From Pseudomonadota bacterium (GTDB lineage: Bacteria > Pseudomonadota > Gammaproteobacteria > Steroidobacterales > Steroidobacteraceae), in the NCBI GenBank assembly GCA_021847105.1, contig JAJZUT010000021.1:1-60332 (forward strand): DNA of 60,332 nt, written 5' to 3'. Position numbers and translations under genes: made by a program. The notes beneath the pieces are model-generated. The model was not told the DNA's origin and searched no databases. It saw nothing but the letters and a program-made list of their open reading frames with translations. This document shows, one piece after another, positions 1 to 9,853 of this stretch. Within the stretch, counting starts at the first letter, position 1. Every line of letters begins with the position of its first letter.

Positions 1-164
1 AGGAGCTGCGGCGGGTCGAATCGGTGGTAGCGGCCGACGCTGCGACGAGCGCCACGTACGCACAGGCGGCGAGCGTGTTCGAGCAGCTGAGCCTCGCGCC
101 GCAGTTCACCGAGTTCCTCACCTTGCCTTTGTATGAGGCGCTGCCCGAGTCGGCGTCCGCCTGA
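1..164 (+). CDS. aceB: Malate synthase A, C-terminal fragment (5' end outside window)
   Basis: The frame is open from the window edge to TGA at 162-164 and gives about 53 residues. The tail contains FTEFLTLPLYEAL, which resembles the conserved end of A-type malate synthases (FLTLPxYE near the C-terminus), preceded by an alanine-rich helix that fits the same family. Malate synthase condenses glyoxylate with acetyl-CoA to malate in the glyoxylate bypass. The start and catalytic core lie outside the window, so the call rests on a short C-terminal signature only. The gap to the next gene is 48 bp on the same strand. Confidence 0.65.
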   Translation, partial: ELRRVESVVAADAATSATYAQAASVFEQLSLAPQFTEFLTLPLYEALPESASA

Positions 165-212
165 ACGACGGACGTCGCTTTTTGACCGAATAGCAAACGG
201 ATACCCCGCTGC

Positions 213-1580
213 ATGCGCAAGACGATTCCTGAGCCGGCCCGCACGGTCGATGTCATCCACGAGACCGAAGTGCTGGTGGTCGGTAGCGGTCCCGGCGGCC
301 TGGCTGCCGCGCTCGGTGCGGCACGCGCCGGTGCGCGTACGGCGCTGATCGACCGCTACGGCTGCTTTGGTGGCAACATCACCCAGGTGGGCGTCGAGGG
401 TTTCGCGTGGTACCGGCACGAGCGCACCGTCGATTCCGAGGGCATTGGCATCGAGTTCGAGCAGCGCGCCAAGGCGATGGGCGCGGCGACCCCGGAGCCG
501 CAGTCGAACAGTCATGCGCTCGATGCGGAGATGTTCAAGTACGTGGCCGACGAGCTGGTGAAGGAGGCGGGCGTCACCCCGTTCCTGCATCGGCTGTGCG
601 TGGCGCCGATCGTGGAAGACGGCGTGATCCGAGGCGTGATCACCGAGAGCAAGTCCGGTCGTGAGGCGCTGCTCGCCGAGCGCGTGATCGATGCGACGGG
701 CGATGCAGATCTCGCTGCACGCGCCGGGGCACCGGTGCGCAAGGCACCGCGTGAGCAACTGATGGCCGCTTCGGTGATGTTTTCCATGGCCGGAGTGAAC
801 AAGACCCGCTTTCTCGAGCAGGTCAAGGCGGATCCACAACGCTATCGCGACTGGCGTGGCAACGGCGAGTGGAACATCGAGACCGATGGCAAGGAGGACG
901 ATATGTTCTCCCCCTTCCTGCGCAAGCCGTTCAAGCGTGCAGTCGAGGAGGGCGTCATTCCGGCGAGCCTGAGCACGATTGCCGGCACCTGGGGCAGCAT
1001 CACCGACCAGGGGGATCTGACGTATCTGAATCTCATCCAGCTGCCGAATGTCGATGGCACGGACGCCAATGACCTGACCGTCGCGGAGATCGAGGGACGC
1101 CGCCAGGCGATCCATGCAATCGAGGCGCTGAAGCGATTCATGCCGGGTTGCGAGCAGGCCAAGCTGCGCAATTTCGGGATGACGCTCGGGGTGCGTGATA
1201 CACGCAAAATCGATGCGCTATACAACCTCACCGCGGCGGACGTGCGGGGTGAGGCGCGTTTTGATGATTCAATCGGAATTTTTCCCGAGTTCATCGACGG
1301 CTATGGGCTACTGATCATCCCCACCACGGGCCGGTATTTTCATGTGCCGTACCGGGCGCTCGTGCCACAGGGCGTCGGCAATCTGCTCGTCGCGGGCCGG
1401 TCCATCGGCGGCGACAAGATCTCGCACGCCGCGGTGCGCAACATGATGTGCTGCGCGGTGAGCGGACAGGGCGCAGGCGTCGCTGCAGCCGTGTCGCTGC
1501 GCCGCGCTGAACCGCTCAATACGGTGGATATTGGTGCGGTGCAGCAGGAGTTGCGCCGTCAGGGCGCCCGTATCCGGTGA
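213..1580 (+). CDS. FAD-dependent oxidoreductase (FAD_oxidored family)
   Basis: A 455-residue flavoprotein. A Rossmann dinucleotide motif (GSGPGGLAAALGAARAG, about residues 25-41) is followed by a second FAD-contact stretch (VIDATGDADLA, about 158-168) and a C-terminal FAD motif (LLVAGRSIGGD, near 395). This pattern belongs to the FAD_oxidored family of soluble dehydrogenases/reductases, whose substrates are mostly unknown. The ATG at 213 puts the FAD motif at a normal distance from the N-terminus. Its TGA overlaps the GTG start of the next gene (GTGA), so it is translationally coupled to an MFS transporter. That suggests import and oxidation of one small organic compound. The substrate cannot be read from the sequence. 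Confidence 0.8.
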   Translation: MRKTIPEPARTVDVIHETEVLVVGSGPGGLAAALGAARAGARTALIDRYGCFGGNITQVGVEGFAWYRHERTVDSEGIGIEFEQRAKAMGAATPEPQSNSHALDAEMFKYVADELVKEAGVTPFLHRLCVAPIVEDGVIRGVITESKSGREALLAERVIDATGDADLAARAGAPVRKAPREQLMAASVMFSMAGVNKTRFLEQVKADPQRYRDWRGNGEWNIETDGKEDDMFSPFLRKPFKRAVEEGVIPASLSTIAGTWGSITDQGDLTYLNLIQLPNVDGTDANDLTVAEIEGRRQAIHAIEALKRFMPGCEQAKLRNFGMTLGVRDTRKIDALYNLTAADVRGEARFDDSIGIFPEFIDGYGLLIIPTTGRYFHVPYRALVPQGVGNLLVAGRSIGGDKISHAAVRNMMCCAVSGQGAGVAAAVSLRRAEPLNTVDIGAVQQELRRQGARIR

Positions 1581-2917
1581 GCACTTCGGCGGGCAGTACG
1601 GCCTTGAAGGGCGCCAGCGCCACGGGCAGCGGGCGGTGGTGGGTGCTGGTACTGCTCAGTCTGGCAATTGCAGGCAGCTACTACGAGTACGACGCGATCG
1701 CCCCGGTCGCAGATCTGCTGCGCATCGAGCGCGGGTTCACGCAGTCGCAGATCGGGATGCTGAACGCGGTCTTCAGTCTGCCCAATATCCTGCTCGCGCT
1801 GCTCGGCGGGGTGCTGATCGATCGGCTGGGACCGGCGCGTGTGGCTGTGGTCACCGCCGGAATGTGTCTGCTCGGGGCGGTGCTGACTGCGATCGGTACG
1901 CCCTACGGCATCATGGTGACGGGCCGATTGATTTTCGGCGTCGGCGAAGAGGCGCTGTTCATCGCGCTGCTGGCCGGTCTGGCGCAATGGTTCTCAGCCG
2001 GTGCGGCGGCACTTGCGATGGGCCTGTTCTTCAGTGTGGCACGCATCGGTTCGTACGCCGCAGATACCTCTCCGGACTGGGGCCGTGCAATTTACGGCCG
2101 CGGCTGGCAGACGCCGCTCGAGGTGGCCGCCGGCATCACCGCGCTGAGCTTCCTCGCCGCGCTCGCCTATGGAGTCATCGATCGGCGGGCGCGCGCCGGT
2201 GGCCGACTGTCGCCCGTGCGTCCCGCGGAGCGATTCGTGTGGGCGGACCTGGTGAGTTTTGACCTGTCTTATTGGTACATCCTCACCCTCAATGTGCTCT
2301 TCGCCGCAGTGTTTTTTCCGTTCCGCAGCACTTTTGCGATTGAGTACTTTCAGGATGCCAAAGGCCTGACTCTGCAGCAGGCGGGGCTCGCTAACAGCTG
2401 GGTTTTTCTCGCCGCAATCTTCGCCACACCGCTTTTCGGCTGGCTTGCCGATCGCCTGGGACGCCGATCGCTGATGATGATGCTGGCGACACTGCTCATG
2501 CCGATGGTGTTCCTGATTCTCGGCACGACGGACTGGAGCCTGTGGATCTCGACGGCCCTGATGGGCGTGAGCTTCTCGGTGGTGCCGGCGGTGATCTGGC
2601 CATCGACGGCGATGCTGGTCGAGCCGCGCCGGCTCGGCACGGCCTTCGGGCTGATCAACCTGCTGCAGAATCTGCTGCTCGCCCTGAGCAATCTGACCGC
2701 AGGCTGGCTCGCCGAACGCTCGCATGCGAGTGCCGCGCACCCGCAGGGCTACGATCCGATGCTCTGGTACTTCGGTCTGCTGAGTCTAGTCGCTTTCGCG
2801 TCGGTGATGCTGCTGTGGCAGCGTGAGCGTGGCCCACACGGGCACGGGCTCGAGCGAGCCGGAGACTTCTCGGCGTCCCGCGAGACGCTCGGAGACGCCG
2901 ATCTGGATGCGACTTGA
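1577..2917 (+). CDS. MFS transporter
   Basis: A 446-residue membrane protein with about twelve hydrophobic segments and the MFS loop motif between helices 2-3 (DRLGPARVAV) repeated in the second half (GWLADRLGRRS). The start is GTG at 1577, inside the stop of the upstream flavoprotein gene (4-bp overlap), so the two form one operon. A cytoplasmic loop after helix 6 (about residues 203-220) is rich in Arg and Pro. The transported solute is unknown; coupling to a flavoenzyme suggests it carries that enzyme's substrate. About 165 bp of AT-rich DNA follows before the next gene. Confidence 0.85.
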   Translation: MSTSAGSTALKGASATGSGRWWVLVLLSLAIAGSYYEYDAIAPVADLLRIERGFTQSQIGMLNAVFSLPNILLALLGGVLIDRLGPARVAVVTAGMCLLGAVLTAIGTPYGIMVTGRLIFGVGEEALFIALLAGLAQWFSAGAAALAMGLFFSVARIGSYAADTSPDWGRAIYGRGWQTPLEVAAGITALSFLAALAYGVIDRRARAGGRLSPVRPAERFVWADLVSFDLSYWYILTLNVLFAAVFFPFRSTFAIEYFQDAKGLTLQQAGLANSWVFLAAIFATPLFGWLADRLGRRSLMMMLATLLMPMVFLILGTTDWSLWISTALMGVSFSVVPAVIWPSTAMLVEPRRLGTAFGLINLLQNLLLALSNLTAGWLAERSHASAAHPQGYDPMLWYFGLLSLVAFASVMLLWQRERGPHGHGLERAGDFSASRETLGDADLDAT

Positions 2918-3083
2918 CGGCACTGTTCAGCGTCTGCAATATTCCATGGATTGAATGCGTATTTAAGTCGTCAGAAAACCGGAAGAAAGCTCTTTAGGTG
3001 ATTGATATCTAATATAAAAATTAATCATTTGAGGGGACTCTCTGGGCTCGGAAGACGGCATTCGGTGTTCGGGAGTAGGGGTT
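2918..3083 (+). promoter_or_regulatory. AT-rich leader and putative operator of the betIB fusion gene
   Basis: This short gap is strikingly AT-rich against the surrounding GC-rich DNA, especially 2941-3030. It contains TATAAA-like steps and an inverted TGATT (2999-3003) / AATCA (3023-3027) pair. A purine-rich GGAGTAGGGG at 3071-3080 lies just before the TTG start at 3084 and is a good ribosome binding site. TetR-type BetI normally represses its own operon from such a region, so this is the likely promoter/operator. No exact BetI site was recognised. Confidence 0.45.
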
Positions 3084-5180
3084 TTGAATAAGCAATCAAA
3101 TCAGCTGCGGGACGAGGCGCGCGGCGCCGCCGCGAATCAGGATCTGCCTGAGGATCAGCGACGCACCCAGCTGATCGAAGTCACCATCGACAGCCTGGCC
3201 GAAGTGGGCTACGTGGGCACGACGTTGGCCCAGATAGCCCGGCGCGCCGGGGTCTCTCCCGGCCTGGTCGCCCATTACTTCGGTGAGAAGGATGCGCTGT
3301 TCGAAGCGACGTTCCGGGCCCTAGCGAGACGGGTGGCCAGACGGACGCTGGCGCGATTGCGCCTGGCTGGAACAGCCCGCGGCCGGTTGCAGGCGGTGAT
3401 CGATGTCAACCTCGGTCCCGAAGAGTTCGATCTGCGCACGGGCAGTGCCTGGCTCGCCTTCTGGGGACAGGTGCCGCACGTGCCGGCGCTCGAGCGGGTA
3501 CAGAGGACCTATCAGGGTCGCATGTTGTCGAATCTGCGCTATGACCTCGCGCAGTTGCTGCCGGCGGAGGAAGCGCGCGCGCTCGCCAGTATGATTGCCG
3601 CGATGATCGACGGCGTGTGGTTGCGCGCAGCCCTGTCGCGGTGGCGGGAGGCTGACAGCGAGAGCGCCCGTGCCATGCTGACGGCACTGCTCGACAGTCG
3701 CCTGAACACGGGCGCGGCTGCAGCTCGCTCGGCGCCCAGCGCTCCGACGCAGTCCTCGGCGCGCCCGAGTGGTGCGAGGCGCTTTACGACGATCAATCCG
3801 GCGACGGGGGAAGTGCTGGCGGAGCTGCGTGTCGACGGACCGGCTGAGGTGGCCGCGGCCGTGGCGCGTGCGCTGCCGGCGCAACGACGGTGGGCCGCAC
3901 TCACCGGCGCTGAGCGCGGGAGGATCCTGCGCCGTGCGGCCGATCTGCTGCGCGCGCACAACGACGAACTCGCGGAACTTGAGACTCGCGACACCGGTAA
4001 GCCCATTCAGGAGACCCGGGTCGTCGACGTCATCTCAGGGGCGGAGTGCTTCGAGTACTACGCGGGAATCGCCGCACAGCTGTCTGGTGAGCACATTGCG
4101 CTCGGTGAGCAGGCCTTCGGCTACACGCGCCGTGAGCCGCTCGGGGTCGTCGCAGGCATCGGCGCATGGAACTACCCGCTGCAGATTGCATGCTGGAAGA
4201 GCGCCCCGGCGCTCGCCTGCGGCAACGCGATGATCTTCAAGCCAGCCGAACTGACACCGCTCACCGCAATGCGCCTGCGCGACATCCTCGCCGAAGCCGG
4301 CTTGCCCGAGGGTGTGTTTCAAGTCGTGCAGGGATTTGCCGACACCGGCCGACTGCTGACTGCGCATCCGGATATCCGCAAAGTCTCCCTGACCGGTGAG
4401 GTCGGCACCGGCAAGGCCGTCATGGCGGACGCGGCGGCCACGCTCAAACAGGTGACGCTCGAGCTTGGCGGGAAGTCGCCGATCATCGTGTTCGATGACG
4501 CGCAGCTCGACAACGCGGTTTCAGGGGCGCTGCTCGGCAATTTCTATTCCGCCGGTGAGGTTTGTTCGAACGGCACGCGCGTGTTCGTACACCGGGCATT
4601 GATGCCTCAGTTCCTCGAGCGCCTCCTGGCGCGGGTGCGCGCTATGCGCATCGGCGATCCGCTCGACCCTGCGACGCAGGTCGGTGCGTTGATTTCCCAG
4701 GAGCACATGAACAAGGTGCTCGGATACATTGCCCGCGGCAAGGCGGAGGGGGCTCGCCTGCTAATTGGCGGGCAGCGCGTAACGACGGGTGATCTCGCCA
4801 ACGGCGCATTCGTTGCGCCGACGGTATTCGCCGACTGCCGCGACGATATGGCGATCGTGCGCGAGGAGATTTTCGGACCGGTGATGGCGGTGCTCGAGTT
4901 CGAGGACGAGGAGGAAGTCATCGCTCGCGCAAATGCGACACCGTTCGGACTCTCGGCCGGGCTGTTCACCAGCGATCTGAGAAGAGCGCATCGCGTGATC
5001 GCGCGCCTGGAGGCAGGAACCTGCTGGATCAACCATTACAACATCACACCGATCGAGTTGCCGTTTGGAGGCATGAAGCTCTCCGGACTGGGCCGCGAGA
5101 ACGGCAAGGCGGCGGTTGAGCACTATACGCAGCTGAAGAGCGTCTACGTTGCGCTCGGAGACGTCGAGGCTCCCTATTAG
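3084..5180 (+). CDS. betIB: BetI-BetB fusion: TetR-type choline repressor joined to betaine aldehyde dehydrogenase
   Basis: One uninterrupted 698-residue frame from a TTG start with a strong upstream GGAG. Residues 20-205 match BetI: a TetR helix-turn-helix (about 46-66, [13 protein letters not shown]) and the BetI ligand-domain signatures AWLAFWGQV and [13 protein letters not shown] linker rich in Ala, Ser and Pro (about 207-232) leads into a BetB-type aldehyde dehydrogenase (233-698). Catalytic Glu460 (LELGGKSP) and Cys494 (GEVCSNG) are 34 residues apart, as in the family. BetB oxidises betaine aldehyde to glycine betaine with NAD(P)+; BetI represses bet genes and is released by choline. 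The usual ALDH N-terminal strand (xLYIDGxxV) seems to be missing at the junction. No stop or frameshift sign is seen. betA follows on the same strand. Confidence 0.88.
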   Translation: MNKQSNQLRDEARGAAANQDLPEDQRRTQLIEVTIDSLAEVGYVGTTLAQIARRAGVSPGLVAHYFGEKDALFEATFRALARRVARRTLARLRLAGTARGRLQAVIDVNLGPEEFDLRTGSAWLAFWGQVPHVPALERVQRTYQGRMLSNLRYDLAQLLPAEEARALASMIAAMIDGVWLRAALSRWREADSESARAMLTALLDSRLNTGAAAARSAPSAPTQSSARPSGARRFTTINPATGEVLAELRVDGPAEVAAAVARALPAQRRWAALTGAERGRILRRAADLLRAHNDELAELETRDTGKPIQETRVVDVISGAECFEYYAGIAAQLSGEHIALGEQAFGYTRREPLGVVAGIGAWNYPLQIACWKSAPALACGNAMIFKPAELTPLTAMRLRDILAEAGLPEGVFQVVQGFADTGRLLTAHPDIRKVSLTGEVGTGKAVMADAAATLKQVTLELGGKSPIIVFDDAQLDNAVSGALLGNFYSAGEVCSNGTRVFVHRALMPQFLERLLARVRAMRIGDPLDPATQVGALISQEHMNKVLGYIARGKAEGARLLIGGQRVTTGDLANGAFVAPTVFADCRDDMAIVREEIFGPVMAVLEFEDEEEVIARANATPFGLSAGLFTSDLRRAHRVIARLEAGTCWINHYNITPIELPFGGMKLSGLGRENGKAAVEHYTQLKSVYVALGDVEAPY

Positions 5181-5406
5181 GTGCTCGATCCGGCGTGACA
5201 ATTGATGAGCCGCAGCATCTTGATGCCAGCCCGATCGGTACGGGATTTTTTCGGACCGCATGGCCGCCCGGCGGTGAGCGGGTTCAAGGTGTTGCGGCCG
5301 GGTGTCCGGCGGATTGCGCAGACTCCGTTGCCCGCGTCGGCAGGTGGGCAGGGGATCATTGGATGGATTGCCGGCCGCGATCATCTCTGCATACAGGACC
5401 AGTACG

Positions 5407-7068
5407 ATGAGCGAAGAGAGTTTTGATTACGTGATCGTTGGAGCCGGCTCCGCCGGCTGCGTGCTCGCCGATCGGCTGAGCGAAAGCGGCGCCGATTCGG
5501 TGCTCCTTCTGGAGTTCGGCGGGTCGGACCGCTCGGTGTACATCCAGATGCCCGCCGCGCTGTCGATCCCGATGAACATGCAGAAGTACAACTGGTTCTT
5601 CTACACCGAGCCGGAGCCGCATCTCGGCGGGCGCAGAATGCATACACCGCGCGGCAAGGTGCTCGGTGGTTCCTCTTCCATCAACGGTCTGGTCTATGTG
5701 CGCGGCAATCCGCTCGATTTCGAGCGCTGGCAGGAGGAAGGGGCGGCCGGCTGGGCCTACCGTGACGTGCTGCCGTACTTCAAGCGAGCCGAGCGCCGCG
5801 CCGGCGGTGGAGATCGCTACCGCGGCGCCGACGGCAAGCTGTGCACGCGTCAGGGGTTGCTCACCAATCCGCTGAACGACGCGTGGCTCGAGGCGGGCCG
5901 TCAGGCCGGCTATCCGGTCACGGCGGATATGAACGGCTTCCAGCAGGAAGGGCTCGGACGGATGGACATGACCGTCTGCGGTGGCCGGCGTGCCAGTGCC
6001 GCAAACGTGTATCTTCGTCCCGCGATGGGTCGGACCAATCTGACGGTGCGCACACAGGCACTTGCGAGCCGTATCGTGTTCGAGGGCCGTCGCGCCGTGG
6101 GCGTGGCCTACTTGCGCGGCAACCAGGAGCACATCGTACGTGCGCGGCGCGAAGTCATCGTCAGCTGCGGACCGATCAACTCACCGCACCTGCTGCAGCT
6201 GTCGGGCGTGGGCCCGGCGGGTGAACTGAAGCAGCACGGCATCACGGTAGTGCATGACTTGCCCGGTGTCGGTCAGAATCTGCAGGATCATCTTGAATTC
6301 TACTTTCAGGTCGCCTGCACGCAACCGATCACGCTCTATTCGTATCTGAGCTGGTGGCGTAAGGCGATGATCGGGGCCCGCTGGCTGCTCACCAAGGACG
6401 GCCTCGGGGTGAGCAATCATTTCGAGACCGGTGGATTCATCCGCAGCCGCGCCGGCATACGCTATCCGGACATTCAGTATCACTTCCTGCCAATGGCGGT
6501 GAGCTACGATGGCAGCTCGCTTGCCAATGAGCATGGCTTTCAGGCACATGTGGGGCCGATGCGCTCGCAGAGTCGCGGCAAGATCTGGCTCACCTCGGCC
6601 GATCCGCACGCGAAGCCCAAAGTCTTGTTCAATTATCTGTCGCAGCCGCAGGATTGGGAGGAGATGCGAGCCTGCGTGCGCCTGACGCGGGAGATCTTTG
6701 CCCAGCCGGCCTTCGAACCGTATCGCGGCCGGGAAATCCAGCCGGGCGAGAACGTGCGCTCCGATGCCGAGATTGACGAGTTCGTTCGCCAGCACGTTGA
6801 GAGCGCCTACCATCCCTCTTGCACCTGCCGCATGGGCGATCCGGCCGACCCTGCATCGGTTGTGGATCCTCAGGCGCGGGTCATCGGAATCGAAGGGCTG
6901 CGGGTGGTGGACTCCTCGATCATGCCCTCGATCACGACCGGCAATCTCAATGCCCCGACCATCATGCTCGCCGAGAAGGCAGCCGACCATATCCGCGGTC
7001 GCACGCCACTGACCCCGGACGACGCGCCTTACTACGTGGCGGAGAACTGGCAGAGCTCGCAGCGCTGA
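5407..7068 (+). CDS. betA: Choline dehydrogenase (GMC oxidoreductase)
   Basis: A 553-residue flavoprotein that oxidises choline to betaine aldehyde at the membrane. The N-terminal FAD motif is VGAGSAGCVLADRL. Then come the GMC signatures GKVLGGSSSINGLVYVRG and CGPINSPHLLQLSGVG, and near the C-terminus HPSCTCRMG with the catalytic His, followed by GNLNAPTIMLAEKAAD. The frame is open 105 bases further upstream, but the ATG at 5407 (MSEESFDYVIVG) places the FAD motif where BetA proteins have it. An AGGA lies 8-9 bases before it. It is 226 bp downstream of the betIB fusion, whose product would use its aldehyde. Other GMC alcohol dehydrogenases are possible, but context strongly favours BetA. Confidence 0.88.
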   Translation: MSEESFDYVIVGAGSAGCVLADRLSESGADSVLLLEFGGSDRSVYIQMPAALSIPMNMQKYNWFFYTEPEPHLGGRRMHTPRGKVLGGSSSINGLVYVRGNPLDFERWQEEGAAGWAYRDVLPYFKRAERRAGGGDRYRGADGKLCTRQGLLTNPLNDAWLEAGRQAGYPVTADMNGFQQEGLGRMDMTVCGGRRASAANVYLRPAMGRTNLTVRTQALASRIVFEGRRAVGVAYLRGNQEHIVRARREVIVSCGPINSPHLLQLSGVGPAGELKQHGITVVHDLPGVGQNLQDHLEFYFQVACTQPITLYSYLSWWRKAMIGARWLLTKDGLGVSNHFETGGFIRSRAGIRYPDIQYHFLPMAVSYDGSSLANEHGFQAHVGPMRSQSRGKIWLTSADPHAKPKVLFNYLSQPQDWEEMRACVRLTREIFAQPAFEPYRGREIQPGENVRSDAEIDEFVRQHVESAYHPSCTCRMGDPADPASVVDPQARVIGIEGLRVVDSSIMPSITTGNLNAPTIMLAEKAADHIRGRTPLTPDDAPYYVAENWQSSQR

Positions 7069-7369
7069 TACCCTCGCGCGTGCTGATCGACTGGCTTGCA
7101 TGTGCCTTATGCCCTCCACCAGGCACATGCCGGCAGACTGGTGACGCAGGGACTGCGCCACCGAGCAGCACAGGGGGTCGTTAGGCTATGCTGAGCGGGA
7201 AACTGACTGGTGATGCCCGAGCGGCGCGCTGGTCGGGGTAGCGATCGCGGCACCGCCGTGCAGCGGCGGTAGGCGCGGGGGGCGAGGTGCGCAGTCCATG
7301 CGCGCAAGCAGATTCGGCGGAAATCGAGCCTGACGCTCGAGTTTTCACCATCGATCGGGGGATAGCAGT
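7069..7369. other. Intergenic region between betA and glpK
   Basis: There is no recognisable gene in these 301 bp. A small perfect hairpin (ACCGCCG at 7252-7258 with CGGCGGT at 7264-7270, 5-base loop) lacks a T-run and is a weak terminator candidate at most. GGGGGA at 7357-7362 (the GATCGGGGGATAG stretch) precedes the glpK ATG at 7370 and can serve as its ribosome binding site. Confidence 0.4.
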
Positions 7370-8869
7370 ATGTCGCAATACATCGGTGCGATCGATCAGG
7401 GTACGACCAGTACTCGCTTCATCGTGTTTGATCGAAGCGGAAGCGTCGTCTCTCTGGCGCAGAAGGAGCATCGGCAGATCTACCCGCAGCCTGGCTGGGT
7501 GGAGCATGATCCGATGGAGATCATCGGTAATACCCATGAGGTGATCAACGCCGCCCTGGCCAGTTCGGGTCTGCGTGCCGCCGATATTGCCGCGATTGGC
7601 ATCACCAATCAGCGCGAGACTACGCTGCTGTGGGACAAGGCGACCGGTAAGCCGCTGTGCAATGCCCTGGTCTGGATGGACACACGCACCGCGCAGCTGG
7701 CGGGGAGTTTTGCCCGGGATGGCGGGCAGGACCGATTCCGCGCCGCGACCGGACTGCCGGTGACCACTTACTTCTCGAGCCTGAAGCTGCGCTGGATATT
7801 AGAGAACGTGCCCGGTGCTTTGCAGATGGCCCAGAGCGGTCGGGCTCTGTTCGGAACGGTTGACAGCTGGCTCAGCTGGAATCTCACCGGCGGCACCGAG
7901 GGCGGTGAACACATCATCGATGTGACCAACGCAAGTCGTACGCAGCTGATGAACCTCGCGACCTGCCAGTGGGACGAGGATCTGCTCGAAGCCTTCGGCA
8001 TTCCACGCGCCTGCCTGCCGCGCATTGTCTCCTCCGCACAGGTCTACGGTCAGATAGCTGCCGGGCCGCTCAAGGATGTCAGGATCGCGGGCATTCTCGG
8101 TGACCAGCAGGCCGCGCTGGTCGGGCAGACCTGCTTCGCGGCGGGCGAGGCTAAGAACACGTACGGCACCGGGTGCTTTTTGCTGCTGAACACCGGAACA
8201 GTACCGGTGCAGTCCAAAGCGGGGTTGTTGACTACGCTCGCGTACCGCTTCGGCGATCAATCGCCGCATTACGCGCTGGAGGGGGCGATCGCCATCACCG
8301 GCGCACTGGTGCAGTGGCTGCGGGACAATCTGAAGATGTTCGATGCCGCGCCGCAGATCGAGGCGCTGGCGAGCAGCGTCGAGGACAATGGTGATGTGTA
8401 CATCGTGCCGGCATTCTCGGGCCTGTATGCTCCGTATTGGCGAGATGATGCCCGGGGCGTGATCGCGGGCCTCACACGTTATGCAAATCGCGCGCACATC
8501 GCTCGCGCTGCGCTCGAGTCAACGGCCTATCAGGTGCGTGATGTCGTCGAGGCTATGCAGTCCGACAGCGGTATCGCACTGTCGAGCCTGAAGACTGATG
8601 GTGGCATGGTCGCCAATGGGCTGCTGATGCAGTTCCAGGCGGACATCCTCAACGCGCCGGTCATACGGCCCAAAGTGGCCGAGACCACGGCACTCGGCGC
8701 TGCCTATGCGGCAGGTCTTGCGGTGGGGGTCTGGCGCAGCACCGATGAACTGCGAGCGAACTGGGCGGTCGATCGAACCTGGACGCCGATCATGAGCGAG
8801 ACACAGCGGGAGCGCTATTACCGGAATTGGAAAAAGGCGGTGACGCGCTCATTCGGTTGGGTGGAATGA
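7370..8869 (+). CDS. glpK: Glycerol kinase
   Basis: A 499-residue FGGY-family kinase, the usual GlpK length. The N-terminus has the phosphate-binding motif [17 protein letters not shown]. Further GlpK signatures are [12 protein letters not shown] (glycerol contacts), [13 protein letters not shown] and [11 protein letters not shown], and the C-terminal [18 protein letters not shown]. It phosphorylates glycerol to sn-glycerol-3-phosphate with ATP in the cytoplasm. An aquaglyceroporin gene follows 66 bp downstream on the same strand. The third glycerol gene, glpD, is about 14 kb away rather than adjacent. Confidence 0.95.
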   Translation: MSQYIGAIDQGTTSTRFIVFDRSGSVVSLAQKEHRQIYPQPGWVEHDPMEIIGNTHEVINAALASSGLRAADIAAIGITNQRETTLLWDKATGKPLCNALVWMDTRTAQLAGSFARDGGQDRFRAATGLPVTTYFSSLKLRWILENVPGALQMAQSGRALFGTVDSWLSWNLTGGTEGGEHIIDVTNASRTQLMNLATCQWDEDLLEAFGIPRACLPRIVSSAQVYGQIAAGPLKDVRIAGILGDQQAALVGQTCFAAGEAKNTYGTGCFLLLNTGTVPVQSKAGLLTTLAYRFGDQSPHYALEGAIAITGALVQWLRDNLKMFDAAPQIEALASSVEDNGDVYIVPAFSGLYAPYWRDDARGVIAGLTRYANRAHIARAALESTAYQVRDVVEAMQSDSGIALSSLKTDGGMVANGLLMQFQADILNAPVIRPKVAETTALGAAYAAGLAVGVWRSTDELRANWAVDRTWTPIMSETQRERYYRNWKKAVTRSFGWVE

Positions 8870-8935
8870 GGCCGATTGCGCCGTTCAATGCACTGACATA
8901 TTTGCTAGAACGAGAACGAGCAGGAGAGCAGTCTC

Positions 8936-9853
8936 ATGGCGGTCAAGATGGGGGTCAAGACGGGGTGGCGGGCGCGCAGCATCTGGAGCGAATGGCTTGC
9001 TGAGTTCTTCGGCACGTTCGTTCTGCTGGCGTTCGGTGCCGGCGTGGTGGCGGTCGCCGTGGTCGGTCTGACGCAGTCGGGCCGGACTTCGGCGATCTTC
9101 ACCGGCGCGGGCGGGTGGCTGCTGATCACTTGGGGTTGGGCGATGGCGGTCACGATGGCCGTGTATGTCGCCGGCGGGGTGAGCGGCGCGCATCTGAATC
9201 CCGCAGTGACTTTCGCGTTTGCGCTCAAGGGAGATTTTCCCTGGGCCAAGGTGCTGCCGTACTGGCTGGCGCAGGCTGCCGGTGCATTCGCGGGCGCCGC
9301 GCTCGTCTACGCTGATTACTACCCGGCAATCAACATGTGGAACGCCGGGCACCAGGTTCTCTCGCGAGCCGCCGCCGGGGGCATGACCACCTTCAGCATC
9401 TTCGCAACGTTTCCAGCCCACTATTACGGCGCGAGCCTGCTCGGTCCGCTGTTCGACCAGGTCATTGGTACATTTTTCCTGATCCTGTTCGTGCAGGCGA
9501 TTATCGATACCAGCAACGTCGGGGTAAAAGCAAATCTGGGGCCGTTCATCATCGGACTGGCGGTGGCGGCGATCGGTATGTCTTTTGGTACCGGTGCGGG
9601 TTACGCAATCAATCCTGCGCGTGACTTCGGGCCCCGACTGTTCTGTTGGCTGATGGGTTGGGGAGCCAACGCATTCCCCGGACCTCACGGTTACTGGTGG
9701 GTGCCGGTGATCGGCCCCTTGGTGGGGGGCGCGCTGGCGGTGGCGGGCTACAAGCTGTTCATCGCAGAGACGCTCGCGGCAAGACTCGCGGCGGCGCCGG
9801 CGGACGCGCCCGATGCACCGGGCGGCGCGAACGCCGCTGAGGAGCAGATCTGA
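8936..9853 (+). CDS. glpF: Aquaglyceroporin (MIP family glycerol facilitator)
   Basis: A 305-residue membrane channel with the two NPA loops of the MIP family: LNPAVTF (Asn88) and INPARDFGPRL (Asn226). Asp230 after the second NPA is typical of glycerol-conducting members. Six hydrophobic segments fit the fold. The N-terminus carries an extra basic stretch (MAVKMGVKTGWRAR) and the C-terminus an Ala/Pro-rich tail, making the protein slightly longer than the usual 270-285 residues. AGGAG lies 8-10 bases before the ATG. With glpK 66 bp upstream it forms a glycerol uptake/phosphorylation operon, because phosphorylation traps the diffusing glycerol. Confidence 0.92.
   Translation: MAVKMGVKTGWRARSIWSEWLAEFFGTFVLLAFGAGVVAVAVVGLTQSGRTSAIFTGAGGWLLITWGWAMAVTMAVYVAGGVSGAHLNPAVTFAFALKGDFPWAKVLPYWLAQAAGAFAGAALVYADYYPAINMWNAGHQVLSRAAAGGMTTFSIFATFPAHYYGASLLGPLFDQVIGTFFLILFVQAIIDTSNVGVKANLGPFIIGLAVAAIGMSFGTGAGYAINPARDFGPRLFCWLMGWGANAFPGPHGYWWVPVIGPLVGGALAVAGYKLFIAETLAARLAAAPADAPDAPGGANAAEEQI

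Noticed and set aside
3600..3800. BetI-BetB fusion as a frameshift artefact
   Set aside because: Both halves are in the same frame and the linker is a plausible Ala/Ser/Pro-rich spacer with no stop. A lost stop cannot be excluded without re-sequencing, so it is kept as a finding with that caveat.
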